A stretch of DNA of 64,000 nucleotides from assembly GCA_902624455.1 (NCBI GenBank), contig CACNXQ010000003.1:103029-167028 (forward strand), in the 5' to 3' direction. Each line of letters opens with the position of its first letter. The first letter of the stretch is position 1. The position numbers and the translations under genes are program-made. The stretch is from an uncultured Pelagibacteraceae bacterium (GTDB lineage: Bacteria; Pseudomonadota; Alphaproteobacteria; Pelagibacterales; AG-422-B15). Positions 1 through 10,188 of this stretch are shown here, in pieces. The notes under the pieces are model-generated. The model did not search any database and was not told where the DNA came from. It worked only from the letters and a program-made list of their open reading frames with translations.

Positions 1-551
1 CTTATCCATGTATAAGTATTGGTTTCATTAATTTTTTTAATTTCTATTGATTTGTATTTCTGTCCTTTAACAGTAATCCCCTTTGATATTTTGCTAATAA
101 TGAAGTCAGTTATCTTACCTTGAATTTTTACTTTATATTCTCTTTGATAATTGTTCTTAGGTAGTTCAAATTCTCGTTTAAGCTGACCGTCATTCGTTAG
201 GATTAATAAACCTTCTGAATTATAATCTAATCTACCAACAGTAATCAAATTTCTATATTTTTTATTGATAAAATCAAAAATTGTCTTTCTATTTGATGGG
301 TCATTATGTGTCACTAGACAGCCTCTTGGTTTATGAAATATATAAATTTGTGTATCTGTCGATCTATTGATTAATTTTTTGTCGATAAAAATCTTATTAT
401 TTTCAGAGACATTCATTCCCTGTGAAATTATTTTTTTTCCATCAACTGATACTCTTCCCTCATCAATTAGCTTTTCAGCCTGTCTTCTTGAGTAGGATGT
501 ATTACGAGCTATAACTTTACTGAGACGTTCAATTTGAGTAGATTTTTGCAT
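1..551 (-). CDS. Pseudouridine synthase, RsuA/RluB family (C-terminus cut by window edge)
   Basis: Minus-strand translation from ATG at 551: MQKSTQIERLSKVIARNTSYSRRQAEKLIDEGRVSVDGKKI...HKPRGCLVTHNDPSNRKTIFDF...VGRLDYNSEGLLILTNDG; S4 domain plus the GRLD catalytic motif. Confidence 0.9.
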   Translation of the reverse strand, partial: MQKSTQIERLSKVIARNTSYSRRQAEKLIDEGRVSVDGKKIISQGMNVSENNKIFIDKKLINRSTDTQIYIFHKPRGCLVTHNDPSNRKTIFDFINKKYRNLITVGRLDYNSEGLLILTNDGQLKREFELPKNNYQREYKVKIQGKITDFIISKISKGITVKGQKYKSIEIKKINETNTYTWI

Positions 552-586
552 CTAAAGCCTTCTTAATCAGATATAATACCTTTTAA

Positions 587-1036
587 ATGTCACAAAACCA
601 ATACATGGATCACGCTCTTAATGCAGCCTTAGATGGACAGAAATTAGGTGAAGTACCTATTGGATGTGTAATTATCGATGAAAATAAAAATATTTTGTCT
701 CTAACTCATAATAAAGTTACTGCAGATAATGACCCAACTGCGCATGCTGAAATTTTAGCTATAAGAGAAGCTTGCTCTAAAATACAAGCAAGTAGACTAG
801 TTAATTGCAGCTTATATGTTACTCTTGAGCCTTGTTTAATGTGTGCAAGTGCAATATCAAGAGCAAAAATTAAAAGGTTATTTTACGGCGCTGATGACAA
901 TAAATATGGATCAATTAATGGTAGTATAAATTTTTTTCAATCAAATATTTGCAATCATATACCTGAAATATATGATAACATCTGTAAAGATAAGTGTGAG
1001 AATATAATTAATAATTTTTTTAAGGATAAACGATAA
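587..1036 (+). CDS. tadA: tRNA-specific adenosine deaminase
   Basis: HAEILAIREA and PCLMCASAI zinc-deaminase motifs. Confidence 0.92.
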   Translation: MSQNQYMDHALNAALDGQKLGEVPIGCVIIDENKNILSLTHNKVTADNDPTAHAEILAIREACSKIQASRLVNCSLYVTLEPCLMCASAISRAKIKRLFYGADDNKYGSINGSINFFQSNICNHIPEIYDNICKDKCENIINNFFKDKR

Positions 1037-2242
1037 ATGGCAATTTCAGACAGAGCTCAACAAACTACAGATAGATTACAAAAATTTATGGATAAAAATA
1101 TTTATCCAAATAATGATACATATATAAAACAGATTGATGATTTTGGTGATAATAGATGGCAAGTTGTTCCTATAATAGAAGACTTAAAAAAAGAAGCCAA
1201 AAAGGAAGATCTTTGGAATTTGTTTCTTCCGGAAAGTGATTATGGACATAATCTAACTAACGAAGAATATGCACCGATGTGCGAAATAATGGGACGAGCT
1301 ATGTGGTCCGCTGAAGTTTTTAATTGTTCTGCTCCTGATACCGGCAATATGGAGGTATTAGTAAGATATGGAACTGAAGAGCAAAAAGAAAAATATTTAA
1401 AACCATTATTAGATGGTGAAATAAGATCAGCATTTGCAATGACTGAACCAGCAGTTGCCTCTTCAGATGCAACAAATATACAAAGCGAAATAAAAAAAGA
1501 GGGTAATCAATATGTTTTAAATGGCACTAAATGGTGGACCTCAGGTGCAATGGATCCAAGGTGTCAATTTTATATTTTTATGGGAAAAACTGATCCTGAA
1601 AATCCTGATAAGCATAAACAGCAGTCTATGATACTTGTCGACAAAGATACTCCAGGTATCAAAATAAAGAGACATTTGCCAGTATTTGGATTTGATGATG
1701 CTCCGCATGGCCATGCTGAAATTGAATTTAATAACGTAAAAGTTCCGCCTGAAAATATGTTATTAGGTGAGGGTAGAGGTTTTGAGATAGCACAAGGCAG
1801 ATTAGGGCCAGGCAGGATACATCATTGTATGAGAACTATAGGACTTGCAGAGGTTGCTTTAGAGGCCATGTGTAAAAGACTAATGTCAAGAAAAGCATTT
1901 GGAAAAGAAGTTGTTAGACACTCCGTATGGCAAGAGCGTATAGCTGATGCTAGAATAAATATTGAAATGACAAGGTTACTTACTCTTAAAGCCGCATCGA
2001 TGATGGATAAAGTTGGTAATAAAGTTGCAAAAAATGAAATAGCTATGATTAAAGTTGCCGCTCCAAATATGGCACTTAAAATTATTGATGACGCGATCCA
2101 AGCTTTTGGCGGTGCGGGTGTAACATCCGATCCCCAACTAGCTAGAGCTTATGCAGGTATGAGAACTCTTCGTCTTGCAGATGGACCAGATGAGGTTCAT
2201 AGACTTTCAATTGCCAGAAATGAGCTAAAAAAATACTTATAA
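1037..2242 (+). CDS. Acyl-CoA dehydrogenase, ACAD10/11-like
   Basis: [58 protein letters not shown]. Confidence 0.88.
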   Translation: MAISDRAQQTTDRLQKFMDKNIYPNNDTYIKQIDDFGDNRWQVVPIIEDLKKEAKKEDLWNLFLPESDYGHNLTNEEYAPMCEIMGRAMWSAEVFNCSAPDTGNMEVLVRYGTEEQKEKYLKPLLDGEIRSAFAMTEPAVASSDATNIQSEIKKEGNQYVLNGTKWWTSGAMDPRCQFYIFMGKTDPENPDKHKQQSMILVDKDTPGIKIKRHLPVFGFDDAPHGHAEIEFNNVKVPPENMLLGEGRGFEIAQGRLGPGRIHHCMRTIGLAEVALEAMCKRLMSRKAFGKEVVRHSVWQERIADARINIEMTRLLTLKAASMMDKVGNKVAKNEIAMIKVAAPNMALKIIDDAIQAFGGAGVTSDPQLARAYAGMRTLRLADGPDEVHRLSIARNELKKYL

Positions 2243-2243
2243 A

Positions 2244-2411
2244 TTGATAAAGAAAAGAAAAGTAACAAAAAAAGATGGGTACGGTCAGTTAGTCAATGAG
2301 GCCGATTTTGATAAGTATTGGGATAATTATCACTCGCTTGAGGATCTTTCTATGAAAGAGTCAGTTCGTCAAAAAAAAGAACGTTTAGCTAAAATAAACT
2401 CTAAAGAATAG
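2244..2411 (+). CDS. Small hypothetical protein (55 aa), TTG start
   Basis: Open frame directly after the ACAD stop: LIKKRKVTKKDGYGQLVNEADFDKYWDNYHSLEDLSMKESVRQKKERLAKINSKE*; overlaps the tail of the convergent gene by 11 nt. Confidence 0.45.
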   Translation: MIKKRKVTKKDGYGQLVNEADFDKYWDNYHSLEDLSMKESVRQKKERLAKINSKE

Positions 2412-3642
2412 TATCAAGAAAGTTAATAAGTCTCTGTACCTCTTCGATGGTATTATAGTGAACCATGGAAACTCTTACGACACCATCATTTGTTTCTATA
2501 CCTAGTCCTTGTAAACATCTCCAAGCATAAAATTCACCATTTCGAATACCAATATTTTCTTTTCCAGCCTGAACTGCAATATCATACGAGCTCATACCAT
2601 CTACTGTAAATGAAACTGTAGGCATACGATCACTTCTAAGATGAGAAGTTTTACCTAAAAGTCTCACATTTTTTTTTAATTTAAGAAAATCAAGTAGTAT
2701 TTTTATTAAATTTTCTTCGTAGTCATAAATTAATTCAAAAACTTTTTTACCCTTTTTATTTAAATTACTTTTATCACTTCCAAAATGATGATTATAAACA
2801 TTCTCATAATAGTCTGTTATTCCTGATAGACATGCCAATTCCTCATGATTTGGTCCACCAGGATTTAATGTGTAGGGCACATCTCCTTGAAGGAATTCAT
2901 GGTTTAAATTTTTCGTTTTTTCAAGCAGCTCTTTCTTACCATATAATAATGCTAAATGAGGTCCATATGTTTTGTACAAACTAAAAGCGTAGAAATCTAT
3001 ATCTATACCCTTGAGATCAGCAATATCGTGAGCCATATATGCCACACCATCGCCAACCACTTTAATACCCTGATCGTGTGCAATTTTTACAACTGTTTTT
3101 AAATCATTTATTGAAGCAATTACGTTAGATGTATGACACATACTTATTAATTTTGTTTTTTTAGTTATTAATTTTTCCAGATCACTTATTTCTAATTCTG
3201 CTGTTTCTGGGTTGAGGCACCATTCTTTCACTACTACACCAGTTTCAGCTAACTTACGCCAAGCACCAATATTCGCCTCATGATCTTGATTAGTGACAAT
3301 AATTTCATCTCCCTCAATAATACTGTCTTTAAGCGAATTGGAGAGTAAAAACATATTCATTGTAGTTGATGGACCAATAATAAATTCGTCATGTCTTACA
3401 TTTAAAAGTTCAGCAATTTTTTTCATGCTGTTATCCATTTCCTCTCCTGCTTCAATGGATGCACTAAAATCACCATAGGGTTGTACTTTTTTTGTGATCA
3501 TAAAATCATTTAATTTTTCAATTACAGTATTAGGAACGTATGTCCCGCCCGCATTTTCAAAAAAAGCAAGGTTTTGTGTTTTTTCATTTTGAAATGCTGG
3601 AAATTGACTTCTTATAAAATTTATATCCAGTTGATTTTTCAT
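2401..3642 (-). CDS. Aminotransferase class V / cysteine desulfurase-like protein
   Basis: PLP fold type I; NAGGTYVPN start, SLYKTYGPHLALLYG lysine region. Confidence 0.85.
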   Translation of the reverse strand: MKNQLDINFIRSQFPAFQNEKTQNLAFFENAGGTYVPNTVIEKLNDFMITKKVQPYGDFSASIEAGEEMDNSMKKIAELLNVRHDEFIIGPSTTMNMFLLSNSLKDSIIEGDEIIVTNQDHEANIGAWRKLAETGVVVKEWCLNPETAELEISDLEKLITKKTKLISMCHTSNVIASINDLKTVVKIAHDQGIKVVGDGVAYMAHDIADLKGIDIDFYAFSLYKTYGPHLALLYGKKELLEKTKNLNHEFLQGDVPYTLNPGGPNHEELACLSGITDYYENVYNHHFGSDKSNLNKKGKKVFELIYDYEENLIKILLDFLKLKKNVRLLGKTSHLRSDRMPTVSFTVDGMSSYDIAVQAGKENIGIRNGEFYAWRCLQGLGIETNDGVVRVSMVHYNTIEEVQRLINFLDTIL

Positions 3643-4706
3643 TAATTTAATCTCTCAACAATATTCCAGCCTAACTTACCAAGTATTGGAACAAAACTCT
3701 CATATTCTTTTGCTTGAGCACTAGAAGCTGTACCATCTCTAACTCTTCCCACAATACCTTGAGCAATACCGGCCAATCTAAATATATTATAAGCCATATA
3801 GAAATCCCAATTTTGTATTTTAGTTCTTCCAGTTTTCTTGTAATAAAGTTCAGCGTACTCATCTTCTTTTGGAATATTTAATTTTTGTAAATCTGCACCC
3901 ATTATCCCCATACCTCTAGCACCAACGGGGAGTCTCCAGGACATCATATGATATGTAAAATCTGCAATAGGATTGCCTAGTGTAGATAGCTCCCAGTCTA
4001 AAATTGCAACGACAGAATTATTTTTTTTATCAAATATCATATTATCTAATCTGAAGTCACCGTGTACAATAGTTGTATCTTGTTCATCAGGTAAATTTTT
4101 TGGAAGCCATTCAATAAGATTATTCATCTCTGGTATATCTTGAGTTTCAGAGTCTTTATATTGTTTTGTCCATCTATGAATCTGTCTACTCATATATTCT
4201 TCGTGTTTTCCGTAATCAGATAAACCAACCTTACTGAAATCAACGTTATGAAGCTTTGCAATTGTGTCATTCATTGATAAATAAATATCTCGTCTTTGCT
4301 CATGGTCACAATTTGGAAGTAAAAGTTCCCAGAATATGTTTCCTTTAACATGATCCATCACAAAAAATGGAGTGCCGATAATATTAGTATCATCACAATA
4401 CACATATGTTTTCGGAACAGGAACATCTGTTCGATTAAGCGCCGTCATTACTCTGTATTCCCTATCTACTGCATGAGCTGATTTCAAAAGCTTACCAGGC
4501 GGTTTCCTTCTGATAACTAAATCTTTTTCGTTAGTTGAAACTAAATAAGTGGGATTGGACTGACCACCTTTAAATTGCTTAATATCATTTATAATAATTT
4601 TGTTTCCTAGTAAATTTTTAAGAAAATCGTTTAGTGAATTTTTATCAATCTGTAACTTTTCATCAACTTCTTTTACACCTGAAAATATCTGATCTCTATC
4701 AGTCAT
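3642..4706 (-). CDS. APH-type phosphotransferase (ACAD10/11 kinase-domain-like)
   Basis: FKGGQSNPTYLVSTNEKDLVIRRKPPGKLLKSAHAVDREYRVMTAL, VHGDFRLDNMIFD, AILDWELSTLGNPIADF; start trimmed to MTDRDQIF, giving a 4-nt overlap with purD. Confidence 0.88.
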   Translation of the reverse strand: MTDRDQIFSGVKEVDEKLQIDKNSLNDFLKNLLGNKIIINDIKQFKGGQSNPTYLVSTNEKDLVIRRKPPGKLLKSAHAVDREYRVMTALNRTDVPVPKTYVYCDDTNIIGTPFFVMDHVKGNIFWELLLPNCDHEQRRDIYLSMNDTIAKLHNVDFSKVGLSDYGKHEEYMSRQIHRWTKQYKDSETQDIPEMNNLIEWLPKNLPDEQDTTIVHGDFRLDNMIFDKKNNSVVAILDWELSTLGNPIADFTYHMMSWRLPVGARGMGIMGADLQKLNIPKEDEYAELYYKKTGRTKIQNWDFYMAYNIFRLAGIAQGIVGRVRDGTASSAQAKEYESFVPILGKLGWNIVERLN

Positions 4707-5965
4707 CTCAAACCTTTTTGGCCAATATCTCTCCTGTAGTATCCTTTTGGCCAATCAATTTTATTAATTTCAAGATAAGTTTTATTTAATGCTTCGGAGA
4801 GCGATGAAGCTTTTCCTGTTACTGACAAAACCCTCCCTCCATTTGCCAATACTTTTCCTTCTTCCTTAATAGTGGAGGCATGAAATATTTGGAGAGAGTC
4901 ATCTTTACTTATTTTATCAAGCCCTTTGATTTCTGTTCTTTTTTCAAATTGACCAGGATATCCATCAGAGGCCATTACAACAGTGGCACAATAATCATTT
5001 TCCCAATTTAGTGTGTTTCGTTTTATTTTTCCATCAATACATTCAAGCATTAATTCAACAATATCACTCTTCATTCTAAGCATTAAAACTTGGCACTCAG
5101 GATCACCAAATCTTATATTGTATTCAACTAATTTTGCATGATTGTTTTGTATCATTAAGCCCGCATACAATACACCTTTGTAAGGGTGACCTAATTCCGC
5201 AAGTGCATTTAAAGTAGGTTTAATAATTTCTTTATCTACTTGTTGTTTAATTTCATCAGTAAAAATGGGAGCTGGTGAATATGCACCCATTCCACCAGTA
5301 TTTGGCCCCTCATCATTTTCTCCTATTCTTTTATGATCTTGAGCACTTTCAAGTGAAATGAAATCTTTCCCATCACAGCAAACAAAATAACTTGCTTCTT
5401 CACCATCCATGAATTCTTCAATTACAACATCCATTTCAGGGCCAAATTTGCCATTAAAAATATCTTGAAGTGCATCTTTTGCAGTTTTCTTATCCTCTGC
5501 AATTGTTACTCCTTTTCCAGCTGCAAGCCCGTTTGCTTTAATCACTATTGGAAATGATTGATTTTCCAAATACTTCATAGCTGTTTCTAAATCCGAAAAT
5601 TTTTCATAAGTAGCTGTAGGAATATTATTTTGCTTACATAGATCTTTCATAAACCCTTTTGAACCCTCAAGCTGAGCAGCAAATTTATTTGGTCCAAAAA
5701 CTTTGATGTTTTTGTCTAATAAGAAGTTAACAATACCATTTACAAGTGGCTCTTCAGGACCAACAACTACTAATTCAATCAAATTTGAATTTATGAATTC
5801 GTATATCTTCTCAAAATCACCAATGTTTATATTAATACACTTTGCTATTTCACTTATACCATAATTTCCAGGCATTGCATAAAGTGCAGATGTTAATGAA
5901 CTTCTTTTTATCGCATAACATAAAGAGTGTTCTCTAGCACCACTCCCAATTACAAGAATTTTCAT
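4703..5965 (-). CDS. purD: Phosphoribosylamine-glycine ligase
   Basis: GSGAREHSLCYAI, GPEEPLVNGIV, NTGGMGAYSPAP. Confidence 0.96.
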   Translation of the reverse strand: MKILVIGSGAREHSLCYAIKRSSLTSALYAMPGNYGISEIAKCININIGDFEKIYEFINSNLIELVVVGPEEPLVNGIVNFLLDKNIKVFGPNKFAAQLEGSKGFMKDLCKQNNIPTATYEKFSDLETAMKYLENQSFPIVIKANGLAAGKGVTIAEDKKTAKDALQDIFNGKFGPEMDVVIEEFMDGEEASYFVCCDGKDFISLESAQDHKRIGENDEGPNTGGMGAYSPAPIFTDEIKQQVDKEIIKPTLNALAELGHPYKGVLYAGLMIQNNHAKLVEYNIRFGDPECQVLMLRMKSDIVELMLECIDGKIKRNTLNWENDYCATVVMASDGYPGQFEKRTEIKGLDKISKDDSLQIFHASTIKEEGKVLANGGRVLSVTGKASSLSEALNKTYLEINKIDWPKGYYRRDIGQKGLR

Positions 5966-6015
5966 AAGTAAAAATTTATTTTATTGATATAGTAACATAT
6001 TTAATTTTAAGTGAA

Positions 6016-7317
6016 ATGGTAAGAGAGAATATACAAGAATTTTCGGTATCAGAAATCTCCTCTGCAATTAAGGAATCCCTTGAGGAAAATTTTGGTTATG
6101 TAAAAATTAGAGGTGAAGTCTCTGGTCTGAGTAAACCAACTTCTGGTCATATTTATCTTAAATTAAAAGATGAGAAAGCAATAATAAATGCCATTATATG
6201 GAGAAGTGCTGTTAACAAAATAGGCTTCGTACCTGAAGATGGTCTTGAAGTAGTGTGTTCGGGAAGACTGACTACAGGTTTTTCTGATAGATATCCTGGA
6301 CGATCAGACTATTCAGTCATAGTAGACTCATTAATGCCGGCTGGAGAAGGCGCGTTAATGGCTCTTTTAGAAAAAAGAAAAAAAGAATTTTCAAATGAAG
6401 GTTTATTTGATGAAGCTCACAAACAACAAATTCCTAAATTTCCTCAAACCATTGGCGTGATAACATCGCCAACTGGTGCTGTTATTCAAGATATCTTAAA
6501 TAGGGTTAACGACAGATATCCGTGTAATATTCTTTTATGGCCTGTTCCTGTTCAAGGTGAAGATGCTGCTCCATTAGTATCGGAGGCTATTGAGGGTTTT
6601 AATTCACTGTCCGTCAAAAAAGAATTTAATCCTCCGGATGTAATAATTATTGCTAGAGGTGGGGGGAGCATTGAAGATCTATGGCCATTTAATGAGGAAA
6701 TAGTTGTAAGATCCGTTTTTAAAAGCTCCATTCCAGTTATTTCAGCTATTGGACATGAAACGGATACAACACTAGTTGACTATGTATCTGATTTAAGAGC
6801 ACCTACACCAACAGCGGCAGCTGAATTATCTACGCCTGATAAAAAAGATCTTTTGTCTAATATTGAAGAGTATCAATTAACACTAAATACATCACTAAAT
6901 TCTTTTTTAGAAAATAAAAAACAAAAATTTAAAAACTTAATAGATCAGCTTATAAATATTCAGCAATTATTTGTTAGCAACAAGAAATCAAATTTTCAAA
7001 ATTTATCAGGTTCACTGAATTTGAGAATTCTTGACGAACAATTAAAAAGTAAAAATAAAGATCTCAAACTATTATCTGAAAGAATTATACAAGGACAGCA
7101 AGCTTATATTAAAGATTTATCCAAAACCATTACTTCGTTTTCAAAATTACTTAATAGTCTTAGCTATAAGTCTATATTAAATAGAGGATTTTCGGTTACT
7201 AGAAATTCAAAAAAAGAAATTGTAAAGTCAACAAAAAATTTATCTCATAATGAGAGTTTGAAAATCGAAACTAATTTTGGTACTTTACATACTGTATTAG
7301 AAAAAATAGATGAATAA
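6016..7317 (+). CDS. xseA: Exodeoxyribonuclease VII large subunit
   Basis: N-terminal OB domain, GVITSPTGAVIQDI, IARGGGSIEDLWPFNEE, SAIGHETDTTLVD. Confidence 0.96.
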   Translation: MVRENIQEFSVSEISSAIKESLEENFGYVKIRGEVSGLSKPTSGHIYLKLKDEKAIINAIIWRSAVNKIGFVPEDGLEVVCSGRLTTGFSDRYPGRSDYSVIVDSLMPAGEGALMALLEKRKKEFSNEGLFDEAHKQQIPKFPQTIGVITSPTGAVIQDILNRVNDRYPCNILLWPVPVQGEDAAPLVSEAIEGFNSLSVKKEFNPPDVIIIARGGGSIEDLWPFNEEIVVRSVFKSSIPVISAIGHETDTTLVDYVSDLRAPTPTAAAELSTPDKKDLLSNIEEYQLTLNTSLNSFLENKKQKFKNLIDQLINIQQLFVSNKKSNFQNLSGSLNLRILDEQLKSKNKDLKLLSERIIQGQQAYIKDLSKTITSFSKLLNSLSYKSILNRGFSVTRNSKKEIVKSTKNLSHNESLKIETNFGTLHTVLEKIDE

Positions 7318-7522
7318 TAATTTTACAGAGTTAGCAAAAATAAAACTTGATAATGGAAGTTTTGAAATAATTGAACCTGGTGACTATGTAGAATGTTCTA
7401 TAACTGGAAAAAAAATAGCATTAGAAAACTTAAAATACTGGAACGTAGAACTACAAGAAATTTATTTTTCACCAGAGGTTGCACTTCAGAGATATAAAGA
7501 GATCAATGAAATCTCTAATTAG
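7310..7522 (+). CDS. DUF2093 family protein
   Basis: Small protein with EPGDYVECSITGKKIALENLKYWNVELQEIYFSPE; coupled to xseA. Confidence 0.75.
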   Translation: MNNNFTELAKIKLDNGSFEIIEPGDYVECSITGKKIALENLKYWNVELQEIYFSPEVALQRYKEINEISN

Positions 7523-8306
7523 AATATGTTTTTTAATTTGTATTACAACTAATGTAGTACTTGCGAAAGAGCTACCAAAGAATGCCTTGCAAGGAAGTCT
7601 AATTATTGGTCAAAACTCTCATATTGATGAAATCTTGATGAACGGTAAGCCCCTAAAACTGAGTAAAGATGGAGATTTTGTTTTTGCAATCGGTCGTGAT
7701 TATAAAGAAACCATTAGTATTACATCAATTAAGTCGGGTGAAATTCTAGATATCCATCAAATTAAGATTATTCCGCAAGACTACGAAATTCAGCGAATTG
7801 ATGGATTGCCAGAGCAAATGGTTACGCCACTGGATGATGAAATTATCAAAAGAATTATCTCTGAAAACAACATTATTAAAGAAAAAAAACTCTTGAGTTT
7901 GGATGAAACATTTTTCAAGAATGAATTTATACAACCAACGAGCGGAGTTATAAGTGGAGTATTTGGAAGTCAACGCATTTTAAACGGTAAAGCAAAAAGT
8001 CCACATAGAGGTCTTGATATAGCAGCAGACGAAGGTACGCCAATATATGCATGTAATGATGGTATTGTTATCCATGCTGAAAATGATCTTTATTATACAG
8101 GTGGAACAATAATTTTAGATCATGGCCATGGTGTAAAATCAATTTATGCTCACATGTCTGAAGTAAAAGTGAACGTGGATGATAAGGTGACAAAAAACGA
8201 TGTAATTGGAAGCGTGGGGTCTACCGGCCGATCAACGGGTCCCCATCTTCATTGGGGAGTGATGGTTTTTAATGAATATGTAGATCCCGCTTTATTAATT
8301 AAATAG
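7506..8306 (+). CDS. M23 family metallopeptidase, secreted
   Basis: Signal peptide MKSLIRICFLICITTNVVLA; GVFGSQRILNGKAKSPHRGLDIAADEGTPIYA; GRSTGPHLHWGV. Confidence 0.92.
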   Translation: MKSLIRICFLICITTNVVLAKELPKNALQGSLIIGQNSHIDEILMNGKPLKLSKDGDFVFAIGRDYKETISITSIKSGEILDIHQIKIIPQDYEIQRIDGLPEQMVTPLDDEIIKRIISENNIIKEKKLLSLDETFFKNEFIQPTSGVISGVFGSQRILNGKAKSPHRGLDIAADEGTPIYACNDGIVIHAENDLYYTGGTIILDHGHGVKSIYAHMSEVKVNVDDKVTKNDVIGSVGSTGRSTGPHLHWGVMVFNEYVDPALLIK

Positions 8307-8326
8307 CAATAAAAGTATGAATTAAT

Positions 8327-9202
8327 TTATTTAATTTTCCATCTATCATGAAGCCAAAAGTATTGATGAGGATATTTTTCAATCATCAATTCATAAAATT
8401 CAATTATTTTTTTTGTGATCTTTTGTATTTCTTCATCTGTCTGAGATAATCCTTGTGTTTGAATGCAATCAATTATTTCAAATGAAAGACTATAATCCTC
8501 TTTTCTTATGGGCCAGCCTAAGTAAATATCACATTGGTACTTTAGTCCTAGTTGTGCAGGTAAGGATGAAAATTTCATTTTCTTTTTAAAGAAACTCATC
8601 TCAATTCCACTCGATAATTGTTGATCTGCTAACAAGGCTAAAGAGTCACCATTTCTAAAATTACTTAAAAGTTTTTTCGTACCTGCTTTATTCTTACTAT
8701 AGCATTTAACACTATATTTTGATCTTAGAATTCTTATGTAACTATTTACAAATTGATTATTTGGTTCCCTTACAATAGCAGAAATATCAATAGGTAGTTT
8801 TTTAACTGACATGCCTGGAACTTCCCAATTAGCACTGTGTGCAGAAACTATAATACAATTTTTTTTCTGTGATTTTATTTCCTCTAAATAATTATTTTCT
8901 ACAAGATCAATATTTTCTGAAACTTTTTTTAAATGTGAATACTCTGCAATTGTACATCCAATATTAATCCATGACTTAAAAGCTGTGTCCTTTATCCATA
9001 ACTCATCTTTTTTGGGAAATGCAATCCTTAAATTATCCAATAAAAGTTTATGTATAGATGTGTTTGGACCAACTGTTTTAGCAACTAAAATACCAAAAGA
9101 CCTTGCATATTTAATTGGAATAATTTTGAAAATACTAATTGAGGTAATAAATATTAAGAATTCAATTGGATATCTAAAAAATTTTTTAAGAAAGAGCTTC
9201 AT
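8327..9202 (-). CDS. Lipid A lauroyl acyltransferase (HtrB/LpxL family)
   Basis: SAHSANWEVPGM, LLADQQLSSGIEMSFF, HQYFWLHDRWK; next to lpxK. Confidence 0.88.
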   Translation of the reverse strand: MKLFLKKFFRYPIEFLIFITSISIFKIIPIKYARSFGILVAKTVGPNTSIHKLLLDNLRIAFPKKDELWIKDTAFKSWINIGCTIAEYSHLKKVSENIDLVENNYLEEIKSQKKNCIIVSAHSANWEVPGMSVKKLPIDISAIVREPNNQFVNSYIRILRSKYSVKCYSKNKAGTKKLLSNFRNGDSLALLADQQLSSGIEMSFFKKKMKFSSLPAQLGLKYQCDIYLGWPIRKEDYSLSFEIIDCIQTQGLSQTDEEIQKITKKIIEFYELMIEKYPHQYFWLHDRWKIK

Positions 9203-9204
9203 CT

Positions 9205-10188
9205 TTATTTGCTTCTGATAAGGCTTAGTAACTCATTTTCATTATTAAATTCAATATTTATTTTAAGACATTCAATATAATTTTGATATTCTTTTGGTAT
9301 TTTTATAAAATCTTTTTCAGTTGTGATTAGTTGAAGTTCTAAATTTTTTGCTTCAGATACGAGGGATTGAATGTCATTTTCATTATAATGATAATGATCT
9401 GGAAAAAATTTTGTCATTATTGGATTTATTTTATTTTTATGGAGAGTTTTTATGAAATTTTCATTATTGCCTATTCCGCTGAAGGCATAATACATCTGAC
9501 TTTTATGTATTGTTAAAGTCTGAATATTGGCATTTATTATTAATTTTGAGCTTAATAAGTGCGTGTATTTTCCAATAATATTTCTTTCATCACTACCAAT
9601 TAAAATCAATCCATCTGATTTTTTGATAGCTTGCTGAACAGGTTCTCTAAGAGGCCCTGCAGGTAAAACTAGATTATTGCCAAAACCTCTTGATCCATTA
9701 ATTACAAGAAAATTTAAATTTTTAAATATTGAATTGTCTTGAAAGCCATCATCTAAAATAATTAAGTCTGGATTTTCTTGATCAATTAACTTTTCTATAG
9801 CATTTGATCTATTCTTGCCAATGTATGTGCACACTTTTTTTGCATATAATAATGCCTCGTCACCTACCACATTTGGATCATCCTCAATATTTACCTTCAT
9901 GATTGATTGTGCCTCACTTTTATAGCCCCTAAGTAATACGACAATATTTCTTTTATGAAGTTTTAAAATCTCTAGTAATGACAAAATTGTAGATGTTTTA
10001 CCTGTACCGCCAGTATTTATATTGCCAAAACAAATAATTTGAACATCAAATTTTTTTTTCTGGGATTTTAAAAATTTTATAATATAAAAAATTACCAAAT
10101 AAATAATTGAGAAAGGAATGAGAAATATAACAGATATTTTATCAATAAATTTTGGTCGGTACCAAACTCTATTAAAAAAGTTTTCCAT
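9205..10188 (-). CDS. lpxK: Tetraacyldisaccharide 4'-kinase
   Basis: FGNINTGGTGKTS Walker A, ILDDGFQDNSI, GPLREP. Confidence 0.94.
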   Translation of the reverse strand: MENFFNRVWYRPKFIDKISVIFLIPFSIIYLVIFYIIKFLKSQKKKFDVQIICFGNINTGGTGKTSTILSLLEILKLHKRNIVVLLRGYKSEAQSIMKVNIEDDPNVVGDEALLYAKKVCTYIGKNRSNAIEKLIDQENPDLIILDDGFQDNSIFKNLNFLVINGSRGFGNNLVLPAGPLREPVQQAIKKSDGLILIGSDERNIIGKYTHLLSSKLIINANIQTLTIHKSQMYYAFSGIGNNENFIKTLHKNKINPIMTKFFPDHYHYNENDIQSLVSEAKNLELQLITTEKDFIKIPKEYQNYIECLKINIEFNNENELLSLIRSK

